From Pseudomonadota bacterium (GTDB lineage Bacteria > Pseudomonadota > Gammaproteobacteria > Burkholderiales > Burkholderiaceae_C): DNA of 64,000 nt. The notes below the pieces were generated by a model. It saw only the letters and a program-made list of their open reading frames with translations, was not told the DNA's origin and ran no database searches. The translations under genes were made by a program, and so were the position numbers. Positions 1 to 7,700 of this stretch are shown here, piece after piece (the first letter of the stretch is position 1; each line of letters begins with the position of its first letter). The stretch is taken from contig JAEWIF010000038.1 of assembly GCA_023387335.1 (NCBI GenBank), positions 61,688 to 125,687 on the forward strand, in the 5' to 3' direction.

Positions 1-1002
1 GTCGATGATGGTGGTGTTTTCCTTGCCCACTTCGATGCGCTTGGCCTGGCCCAGGTCGGCCAGCGTCACCTTCTCGAGCGTCAGGCCCACTTCTTCAGCG
101 ATGACCTTGCCGCCGGTCAGGATGGCGATGTCTTCCAGCATGGCCTTGCGGCGGTCGCCGAAGCCGGGCGCCTTGACGGCCACGACCTTCAGGATGCCGC
201 GGATGGTGTTGACCACCAGGGTGGCCAGCGCTTCGCCTTCGACTTCCTCGGCGATGATCAGCAGCGGGCGCGAGGCCTTGGCCACCTGCTCCAGCGTGGG
301 CAGCAGTTCGCGGATGTTGCTGATCTTCTTGTCGAACAGCAGCACGAACGGGTTGTCGAGGATCGCGCTCTGCTTCTCGGGGTTGTTGATGAAGTAGGGC
401 GAGAGGTAGCCGCGGTCGAACTGCATGCCTTCGACGACGTCCAGCTCGTTGTCCAGGGACTTGCCGTCCTCGACGGTGATCACGCCTTCCTTGCCGACCT
501 TGTCCATCGCGTCGGCGATGATCTTGCCGATCGACTCGTCGCTGTTCGCGGAGATGGAGCCGACCTGGGCGATCTCCTTGGAGGTCGTGGTGGGCTTGGA
601 AGCCTTCTTCAGCTGATCGGTCAGCTGCAGCACGGCCTTGTCGATGCCGCGCTTGAGGTCCATCGGGTTCATGCCCGCGGCCACGTACTTCATGCCTTCG
701 CGGATGATGGCCTGGGCCAGCACGGTCGCGGTGGTGGTGCCGTCACCGGCGTTGTCGCTGGTCTTGGAAGCGACTTCCTTGACCATCTGGGCGCCCATGT
801 TCTGGAGCTTGTCCTTGAGCTCGATCTCCTTGGCCACGGACACGCCGTCCTTGGTCACGGTGGGGGCGCCGAAGGAGCGCTCGAGCACCACGTTGCGGCC
901 CTTGGGGCCCAGGGTCACCTTGACCGCGTTGGCCAGGATGTTCACGCCTTCGACCATGCGCGCGCGCGCATCGCCGCCGAAAATCACGTCTTTAGCTGCC
1001 AT
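1..1002 (-). CDS. groEL: Chaperonin GroEL (60 kDa), 5' part only
   Basis: ATP-driven protein-folding chaperonin that forms double heptameric rings with the GroES cap. The first 334 residues are visible and the rest lies beyond position 1. The start MAAKDVIFGGDARARM is the standard GroEL N-terminus. The ATP-binding motif GDGTTTATV and the apical-domain stretch around VVEGMQFDRGYLSPYF are intact, so this looks like a functional copy. It follows groES by 37 bp on the same strand, the usual groES-groEL order, and should be co-transcribed from the promoter and CIRCE operator at 1418-1472. Family assignment is certain; only completeness cannot be judged. Confidence 0.98.
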   Translation of the reverse strand, partial: MAAKDVIFGGDARARMVEGVNILANAVKVTLGPKGRNVVLERSFGAPTVTKDGVSVAKEIELKDKLQNMGAQMVKEVASKTSDNAGDGTTTATVLAQAIIREGMKYVAAGMNPMDLKRGIDKAVLQLTDQLKKASKPTTTSKEIAQVGSISANSDESIGKIIADAMDKVGKEGVITVEDGKSLDNELDVVEGMQFDRGYLSPYFINNPEKQSAILDNPFVLLFDKKISNIRELLPTLEQVAKASRPLLIIAEEVEGEALATLVVNTIRGILKVVAVKAPGFGDRRKAMLEDIAILTGGKVIAEEVGLTLEKVTLADLGQAKRIEVGKENTTIID

Positions 1003-1039
1003 GTTTTGACTCCGGATGATTCAGTTGAAGGGCTGGTGA

Positions 1040-1330
1040 TTACTTCTCGACGACGGCAAAAAGGTCGTCTTCCTTCATCACGAGCAGTTCGTCGCCTTCG
1101 ACCTTGACGGTCTGGCCGCTGTACTTGCCGAACAGCACGCGGTCGCCCACCTTGATGTTCGGGGCGATCAGGTCACCCTTGTCGTTCTTTCGGCCGGGAC
1201 CGACGGCGAGCACCTCGCCCTGGTCGGGCTTCTCGGCGGCGTTGTCGGGGATCACGATGCCGGAAGCGGTCTTGGTCTCGTTCTCCAGACGCTTGACGAT
1301 CACGCGGTCGTGCAGCGGGCGAAGTTTCAT
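1040..1330 (-). CDS. groES: Co-chaperonin GroES (10 kDa)
   Basis: Heptameric lid of the GroEL folding chamber. The product is 96 residues, the usual length, beginning MKLRPLHDRVIVKRLE. It contains the mobile-loop region (ENETKTASGIVIPDNAAEKP) and the conserved GxRVLFGKYSG segment, and ends LLVMKEDDLFAVVEK. I chose the ATG at 1330 over an upstream in-frame start because it matches the family N-terminus and has a strong Shine-Dalgarno (GAAGGAGA) a few bases before it. It is the first gene of groESL; its 5' untranslated leader of about 90 nt carries the CIRCE operator. Confidence 0.98.
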   Translation of the reverse strand: MKLRPLHDRVIVKRLENETKTASGIVIPDNAAEKPDQGEVLAVGPGRKNDKGDLIAPNIKVGDRVLFGKYSGQTVKVEGDELLVMKEDDLFAVVEK

Positions 1331-1417
1331 TGCATCTCCTTCAGGGCGGTTGACATCAAAAGGCGCCAAACGAAGTTGGCGCCCATTAACTTGGCGCGTG
1401 GCGGGCCAGCTCATCTG

Positions 1418-1444
1418 CTAGCACTCAGAACCAGCGAGTGCTAA
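1418..1444 (-). promoter_or_regulatory. CIRCE operator (HrcA-binding site) of groESL
   Basis: An inverted repeat with 9-bp arms, CTAGCACTC and GAGTGCTAA, separated by 9 nt (AGAACCAGC). The established CIRCE consensus is TTAGCACTC-N9-GAGTGCTAA, so this site differs at one position only. It lies immediately downstream of the predicted -10 box and upstream of groES, the classic position for HrcA repression. hrcA itself is not in the window. Confidence 0.95.
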
Positions 1445-1472
1445 TGATAGGGGATTCCATGTCGGTTTCAAG
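1444..1472 (-). promoter_or_regulatory. groESL promoter, sigma32-like overlapping sigma70-like
   Basis: Read on the minus strand: CTTGAAA (1472-1466), 12 nt, then CCCC (1453-1450) followed by TATCAT (1449-1444). CTTGAAA plus a C-rich -10 matches the known heat-shock sigma32 pattern. TTGAAA to TATCAT with a 16-nt gap also reads as a sigma70 promoter. The -10 touches the first base of the CIRCE element, so HrcA bound there should block initiation. Dual positive/negative heat-shock control is inferred. Confidence 0.75.
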
Positions 1473-1605
1473 GCCTCCCCCTGTCGGACAACCGCGCGCC
1501 CCCGACTTTTCAAGCCCGGGCACCCCTGCGGCGCTCGCACAACAGAATTGCGCCAAGCTTGGGCAAATACCTGATGAGCCTACGGATTCCCCGGACTTCA
1601 CCTTA

Positions 1606-1680
1606 GGCAATCCCCCTAATGACTGATATCCTAGGTAACAACATGTAAACCGCAGTTACCGGCGGTTCTCGCAACCGCCG
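1606..1680 (+). promoter_or_regulatory. Structured leader upstream of the DUF11 locus
   Basis: This lies in the 400-bp gene-free interval between groES and the first DUF11 gene. It holds GGTAAC (1634-1639) and GTTACC (1655-1660) as an inverted repeat, directly followed by a hairpin with 8-bp arms CGGCGGTT/AACCGCCG around a 5-nt loop (1660-1680). GGCAATCCCCCTAATGAC at 1606-1623 resembles a motif at 22161-22175. No convincing -35/-10 pair was found; TATCCT at 1627-1632 is a weak -10 candidate. The inverted repeat may be an operator. The remainder of the interval (1473-1605 and 1681-1728) shows nothing clear. Confidence 0.4.
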
Positions 1681-1746
1681 TTCTGTCGCCTCCCGGCCGT
1701 CCAGAACGCAGACACGGGGCAGCACAGCGTGAGGGGTTTGGAACGG

Positions 1747-2745
1747 ATGCGCCGGCGCCTGGCCTGCCGGCTGGCAGGGCTCGCGCTCGTCCTCGTGGGG
1801 GCGGCGACGGGCGCGCTGGCCGCCGGCACGCCGGCGGGGACGCGCATCCCGAACACCGCCTCCATCGGCTACGTCTCCAACGGCGCACCCTACACCCAGC
1901 AAGCGGCCGCGCCTTCGGTCGTGGTCGCCCGCGTGCTGGCGGTGCGAACGACCTGGCAGGACAGCACCGCCACGCCCTCGAACTCGCCCGACGCCGCGCG
2001 GCCGCTGACCTTCGCCGTCACCAACCTCGGCAACGCGGCCGACACCTTCCTGCTCACGCGCGACAACGCGATCGCGGGCGACCAGTTCGATCCGGGCGAT
2101 GCCCTCCAGGGTGCGATCTGGCTGGAGAGCGGGGCGCAGCCGGGCCTGCAGACCAGCGGCCCCAACGCCGACATCGTCTACGTCCCCGGCGCGAACGACC
2201 CGAACCTCGCGCCCGACGCCACGCGCATCGTCTACGTGGTCAGCAGCATCCCCGCCGGCTTCACGACGGGCGCGCTGGGCCGCGTCAGCCTGCAAGCGCG
2301 CTCGACGATCGCCGCCGCCAACGCGGCGCCCGGTTCCGTGGCCGGCACGGACGCGGGCGTCTCCATCGTCGTCGGGCCGCAAGGCGCCCGATCGGCCGCG
2401 ACCGGCGCGTACCTCGTGGCGGTGGTCGCCGTCGGCATCCGCAAGACCGTGGCTTCGGTGGCGGACACGCAAGGCGGCAACCGCGTGATGCCCGGCTCCA
2501 TCCTGACCTACCGGCTCGTCGTGACGGCGACCGGCAGCGGCAGCGCCGGCAACCTGGTCGTCACCGACCCGCTACCCGCGGCGCTCACCTACGTCCCCGG
2601 AAGCATCACCGTCGACGGCGCTGCTCGCACGGACGCCGCGGACGGCGACGACAGCACTTTCAGCGGCGGCACGGTGCGCACCGTGCTGCCTTCCCTCGCG
2701 GCGCCCCAGAGCCGCGTCATCGAGTTCAAAGCAGCCGTCAACTGA
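1747..2745 (+). CDS. Secreted DUF11-type beta-sandwich protein A
   Basis: Unknown function; predicted to be exported to the periplasm or cell surface. From the ATG at 1747 the product has 332 residues and starts with a textbook signal peptide (MRRRLACRLAGLALVLVGAATGA), preceded by GAGGGG as ribosome binding site. An in-frame GTG at 1729 is the alternative start. The mature N-terminus carries GTRIPNTASIGY, a motif repeated in the proteins at 3452 and 4712. The C-terminal ~110 residues form a DUF11 domain (SILTYRLVVTATGSGSAGNL, then VVTDPLPAALTYVPGS) and the chain stops directly after the strand VIEFKAAVN. First gene of a five-gene plus-strand locus. Confidence 0.8.
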   Translation: MRRRLACRLAGLALVLVGAATGALAAGTPAGTRIPNTASIGYVSNGAPYTQQAAAPSVVVARVLAVRTTWQDSTATPSNSPDAARPLTFAVTNLGNAADTFLLTRDNAIAGDQFDPGDALQGAIWLESGAQPGLQTSGPNADIVYVPGANDPNLAPDATRIVYVVSSIPAGFTTGALGRVSLQARSTIAAANAAPGSVAGTDAGVSIVVGPQGARSAATGAYLVAVVAVGIRKTVASVADTQGGNRVMPGSILTYRLVVTATGSGSAGNLVVTDPLPAALTYVPGSITVDGAARTDAADGDDSTFSGGTVRTVLPSLAAPQSRVIEFKAAVN

Positions 2746-2764
2746 CTTCACCCAAGGAGCCTCC

Positions 2765-3265
2765 ATGCGCATTTCCATCCTCCCCCGCATCGCCTTCGCC
2801 GCTTGCCTGCTCGCGGCCTCCGCGCTGCACGCGCAGCCCGCGCCCAAGCCGGGCACCGTCTCGCTCGCGAACGTGGCCGAGAAGGAGATCACCGTCACCG
2901 AGAACGGCCAGCCCGTCAAGAAACGCGTGCCGGCCGCGAAGGCCGCGCCGGGCGAGGAGGTGATCTACACCTCCACGTTCAGGAACGTCGGTCCCAAGCC
3001 GGCCGGCAACATCGTCATCACCAACCCGCTGCCGCCGCACACCACCTACGTGGGCGGCAGCGCCTTCGGCGAGAACGTGGCCATCACGTTCTCCACCGAT
3101 GGCGGCAAGACCTGGGCGCCGGCCGACCAGCTGAAGGTGCGCGAGACCGGCGGCAAGGAGCGCCCGGCCGCCGTCGGCGACATCACCCACGTCCGCTGGG
3201 CCTACCGCGGCGATCTGCCGCCGGCCAGGGAGTCCAGCGTCGGCTTCCGCGTCACCGTCAACTGA
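2765..3265 (+). CDS. Short secreted single-DUF11-domain protein B
   Basis: 166 residues with a clear signal peptide (MRISILPRIAFAACLLAASALHA, cleavage after AHA/LHA-type site) and a Shine-Dalgarno AAGGAG before the ATG. The mature part is essentially one DUF11 domain: EEVIYTSTFRNVGPKPAGNI, then VITNPLPPHTTYVGGS. It includes an Asp-box-like STDGGKTW, also seen as SSDNGSTW in the protein at 10318. It ends in SVGFRVTVN, the same kind of terminal strand as its neighbours. It begins 19 bp after gene A and is surely co-transcribed. Exported structural or adhesive protein is inference; no catalytic residues are recognisable. Confidence 0.8.
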   Translation: MRISILPRIAFAACLLAASALHAQPAPKPGTVSLANVAEKEITVTENGQPVKKRVPAAKAAPGEEVIYTSTFRNVGPKPAGNIVITNPLPPHTTYVGGSAFGENVAITFSTDGGKTWAPADQLKVRETGGKERPAAVGDITHVRWAYRGDLPPARESSVGFRVTVN

Positions 3266-3272
3266 AGGCGCC

Positions 3273-3395
3273 ATGAACAAGACCGACGGCGTGGCGCTCG
3301 TGCCGCCACGCGGCCCCAACGTGCCCGTCCGCGAAGGCGGGTGCGGGCCCCCGCGAGATCCCACCCAGAACGCGCCGCCTCGAGCCGGCGCGTAG
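3273..3395 (+). CDS. Possible 40-residue Pro/Gly-rich small ORF
   Basis: A short frame in the 186-bp gap between two DUF11 genes: MNKTDGVALVPPRGPNVPVR and onward to NAPPRAGA. GAAGG lies six bases before the ATG, which also follows the previous stop by only a few bases, so translation is plausible. It has no signal peptide and no family I recognise. High GC makes chance frames of this length common, so it may not be real. Confidence 0.25.
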   Translation: MNKTDGVALVPPRGPNVPVREGGCGPPRDPTQNAPPRAGA

Positions 3396-3451
3396 TCGTT
3401 TCCACCCACCCCTTTCCATTTCATCCGAACCAACACAAAGGACCCATCGAG

Positions 3452-4708
3452 ATGACATCCCTCCGAAACTCACTGGCCCAGGCAGGCGCGGCCGCGCTTG
3501 TCCTGCTGGCCGCCTTCGCGGGGCCGGCGCATGCCGTCGGCACCGCGTCAGGGACCCCGATCCCCAATTCCGCCAAGCTGAACTACACCATCGGCGGCAA
3601 CAGCCAGGAGGAGATCTGCTCCGGCGAGACGCCGAACAACACGAAGACCTGCGCACCGACCGTCTTCACGGTCGACACCAAGATCGACGTGCTGGTGTCG
3701 GTGTCGGACACCACGGCGCAGTCGTCGACGCCCGGCGGCAAGGCGACGCTGACGTTCACGGTCAGGAACCAGGGCAACTCCACCCAGGACATCGGCCTGG
3801 AGGCGCTGCGCGACCGGACCGGGTCCGTGCAGCTGGGCAGCACGACCTTCACCGACAACTTCAACCCGGACTCCTGCGATCTGTACAGCGACACCGGGAC
3901 CATCCCGATGTCGCCCGCCCGCCTGAGCAGCGTCGCCCCCGACGCCGTGCCGATCGTGGTGAAGGTGGTCTGCACGTTCCCCACGCTCAAGGACGGCACG
4001 ACCCCCTTCGCGCTGACGGACATCGCGGTGGTCGCCCTGCGCGCGACCATGCAGCAGGCGGGAGGCGGCGCGCTGACCGCCTCGAGCACCAACACCCAGG
4101 GCGGCACGGCGGACGTCCTGTTCGCGGACGTGGCCGGCTCGGACGACGCCACCGGTCCCCGGGACGCGCAGCACTCGGCCCGCAGCGCCTTCAAGATGAA
4201 GCCGGCGCTGCTGTCGGTCGCCAAGACCATGCAGACGCTGTGCGATCCCATCTCCGGCGCGACCTCGCCGAAGAACGTGCCCGGCGCGATCGTCCGCTAC
4301 ACGATCACCGTGGCCAACGCCGCGGACGCTTCGACGGCGACGCTCACGACCATCAGCGACGCGCTGAACGGCGCCCTCGCGTTCGACCGCAACCTCGTGA
4401 CCGGTGCCAACACGGCGGCGCTTGCTTCCGTCACCTGTTCGTCGGCGAACGGAGCGCCGGTCTCGGCGGCCAACGCGGGTGTCCGCTTCCGCGTCACCAA
4501 CAGCACGCGCGCCAACAACAACACGTACGTGTTCGGCGCGAGCGGCACGGTGCTGACGGCCACGGGCCCCGACACGCTGACGTTCAGCCCGACGACCGCC
4601 TGGCCGACGGCCCTGCCCGCCGAGGGCACCGGCCCGACCGCCTATGCGCTCGGTGACCTGAAGGCCGGCGAGACGCTGACGATCGAGTTCAACGCGGTCG
4701 TCCAGTAA
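3452..4708 (+). CDS. Secreted DUF11-type beta-sandwich protein C
   Basis: 418 residues from the ATG at 3452, which begins a typical signal peptide (MTSLRNSLAQAGAAALVLLA, ending PAHA). The mature N-terminus has GTPIPNSAKLNY, the motif shared with proteins A and D. Two beta-sandwich units are visible: about residues 75-210 (GGKATLTFTVRNQGNSTQDI) and a C-terminal DUF11 domain about 290-418 (NVPGAIVRYTITVANAADAS). Four to six cysteines could form disulfides in the periplasm. The chain ends with TIEFNAVVQ, matching the C-terminal strands of A, B and E. It lies 3 bp before the start of the giant gene at 4712. Function unknown; exported, probably surface-associated. Confidence 0.8.
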   Translation: MTSLRNSLAQAGAAALVLLAAFAGPAHAVGTASGTPIPNSAKLNYTIGGNSQEEICSGETPNNTKTCAPTVFTVDTKIDVLVSVSDTTAQSSTPGGKATLTFTVRNQGNSTQDIGLEALRDRTGSVQLGSTTFTDNFNPDSCDLYSDTGTIPMSPARLSSVAPDAVPIVVKVVCTFPTLKDGTTPFALTDIAVVALRATMQQAGGGALTASSTNTQGGTADVLFADVAGSDDATGPRDAQHSARSAFKMKPALLSVAKTMQTLCDPISGATSPKNVPGAIVRYTITVANAADASTATLTTISDALNGALAFDRNLVTGANTAALASVTCSSANGAPVSAANAGVRFRVTNSTRANNNTYVFGASGTVLTATGPDTLTFSPTTAWPTALPAEGTGPTAYALGDLKAGETLTIEFNAVVQ

Positions 4709-4711
4709 CTC

Positions 4712-7700
4712 GTGACGAGCCCGTCGACACCGTCGACCGCCCGCGCCGCTACCCGCGGCCGCGGGCTTCCCACAGGCCTGCTGGACGCCGCTCCAGCAGG
4801 CCTGGGCGTGCGCGCTTGCCGCGCGCAGGCCCAGGCCTGGTTCGTGCGCCTGATCGCTTTCCTCGTCCTCGCTTCCTGCGCGTGGGCCGCGCTCGCGGCG
4901 ACCCCGCCCAGCACGGACATCGCCAACACGGCGTCCGTGAGCTACGACCTCGGCACCACCACCCTCGCGGCGGCGAGCACGGCCACCGTGACGACCGTGG
5001 CGACGACGCCGGCCACCATCCGGTTCCTGTCGTACATGCCGAACGGCGGCAACGGATCGGCGACGATGCAACAGGTGGGGACCACCACCTGCGCCGCTGC
5101 CGGCGGCGCCTACGCGCCGCTCCCCCCGCCGGTGGTGCCGATCGCCGGCGCGCTCGCGACCCCCGGCAACCACCCGCTCGCGCCGGTCACGGCCTATGGC
5201 TCCGCGGACACCGCCTTCATCCAGGTCACCGACTTCTCGGCCAATGCGGACCCCGCGGTCGCCGAGCCGCTGCTGGTGACGGTCACCAACAGCTCGGGCG
5301 ACTCCGAGAAGCTCCGCCTTCTCGAGACCGGTCCGTCCACGGGCGTCTTCGTCGGCTACGTGCCGCTGCACCAGGGCGCCGTGCAGCCGGGCAACTGCCG
5401 GCTGGAGGTGAAGGCCAACGAGAAGCTCGTGGCGACCTACGTGCAGGGCGGCACCAGCGCGGTGAGCACGAGCACGGCGCTGGTCGACCCGCTGGGCGTG
5501 GTGTTCGACTCGGCCACGGGCCAGCCGCTCGATGGCGTGCGCGTCACGCTGATCGACGCCGGCACCGGCCTGCCCGCCCAGGTGTTCGGCGACGACGGCG
5601 TAAGCCTCTATCCCAGCTCCATGCTGACCGGCAGCACGGTCACCGACAGTACCGGCAAGGCCTACGCGATGGGCCCGGGCCGCTACCAGTTCCCGCGCGT
5701 CAACGCGCCGGGCACGTACCGGCTGCAGGTCGACCCGCCGCTGGGCTACCGCTACCCGTCCACGGTCGCCGACGCCGTGCTGCAGCAGCTGCCGACGGCA
5801 CCCTACAACCTCAGCGCCGTCTCGCGTGGCGCGCCCTTCACCGTGCTGCCCGGACCGCCGGTGGAGATCGACGTTCCGCTCGACCCGGGCCCGTACGGCT
5901 CGATCGACCTGGCCAAGTCTTCGCCCAAGACCGTGGCCGCGGTCGGGGACTTCGTGCCGTACACGGTGGCGATCTCGACCACCAGCGAAAGGGCGCTGCC
6001 CGGCCTGCAACTGCTGGACCGCCTGCCCGCCGGCCTGCGCTACCGCGCCGGGTCGGCGCGCGTGAACGGCGTCGCGATCCCCGATCCGCAAGGCGGGCCG
6101 GATGGCCGCTCGCTGGTGTTCGCGGCCGGTACGGTGCCCGCGCGCGGATCGCTCACCCTGACCTACATCGCCGTCGTCGGCCCGGACACCCCGCTCGGCC
6201 CGGCGCAGAACACCGTCCAGGCCGTGGGCCGCATCAGCTCCAACACCGCGGGCGCCACGGTCGTCATCCGCGAGGAGCTGAACGCGAGCCGCGCCATCCT
6301 CATGGGCCAGGTCACGGTGGCGCCGAGCTGCGAGGCCGACGCGAACGACCGGGCCTCGCGCCGGCCGGTGGCGAACGCCCGCATCCTGCTGCAGGACGGT
6401 ACGTACGTCATCACCGACGCCGAAGGCCACTGGCACATCGAGAACGTGCGCCCGGGGACCCACGTGGTGCAACTGGACACCACCACGCTGCCCGAGGGCC
6501 TGCAACTGCGCTCGTGCGAGGACCACCAGCGCACGGGCGGCCGCGACTTCTCGCAGTTCGTGAACGTGCGCGGCGGCACCTTGTGGCGCGCGGACTTCCG
6601 GCTGGCTCCCGTGGAGAGCTGCCTGCGTCAGCAGATTCGCCGCAACGGCCGTGACCTCGAGGTCCTGCTCTCGGCCCCGGTCGGGCAGCAGTCGCTCAGC
6701 GCGACGGTGCTGCTGCCGCAGGGCGCGAAGGTCGAACCCGATTCCGTGCTGCTCGACGGCCGGCCGGCGGCGGGCGTGCAGGTCGAGGACGGATTCCTCG
6801 TGCTGCGGGTGCAGGTCCTGCCGGCACGCTGGCAGCGGCGGCTGGCACTGCGGCTGGTCGAGGACACGCCGGGCGAGGTCAAGCTGTCGGTGCGCACGCG
6901 CGGCATCGGCGGCGCCGACGCGCCACTGGCGCCCGTGTCGCTGGCCGCCGGTGCCGCGCAGGCCGCCGCGTGCGGCGCGCTGCCCGTGGACCTGGCCTCG
7001 CTCAAGGGCTCCTCGAAGGCGCAGGCCTCCCAGCCGCTGATCTCGGCCGCCCCGGTCGCCGCGATCAGCGCGGCCGCCGACGGCAACTCGTACGCCGAGC
7101 AGCTGCCCTACGACGATCGCTGGCTGGCCGCCGCCGAGCCGGGGCCGGAGTGGCTGCATCCGCGCGCGGACTTCTCGCCGGCTTTCCCGGCCATCAAGGT
7201 CGCGGTCAAGCACGCCGGCCGGCAGTCGGTCGAACTGCGCGTCAACGGCGCGCCGGTGGACCCCCTTCGCTTCGACGGCACTCAGCTGAACCCCGCGGGC
7301 TCGGTGGCCCTCTCGCTGTGGCGCGGCGTGGAGATCCGCAGCGGCAAGAACCTGCTGGAAGTCACCGTGCGCGACGGCGACGGCAAGGTCGCCTTCGCGG
7401 AGCGACGTGAGATCCATTTCGGCACGGTGGTCGCGCGGGCGGAGTACGACGCGTCGCAATCGCGTTCCGTGGCCGACGGCCGCACCCCGCCCGTGATCGC
7501 GGTGCGCTTCGTCGACCCCGAAGGCAAGCCGGTGCGCCGCGGCCTGGTCGGCGACTTCTCGGTGGAGCCGCCTTACGCGCCGCAGGATTCCGCCGCCGCG
7601 CTGCAGCGCGAGCCGCTGAGCAGCACAACGGGCGGCGCGCGCGCCCGCTTCGAGATCGGCGAGAACGGCGTCGCCCTGATCCCGCTGCGTCCGACCAGCC

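Noticed and set aside
3090..3130. Asp-box motif suggesting a sialidase.
   Set aside because: Only one hairpin per protein within a DUF11 domain; no propeller repeats or catalytic residues.
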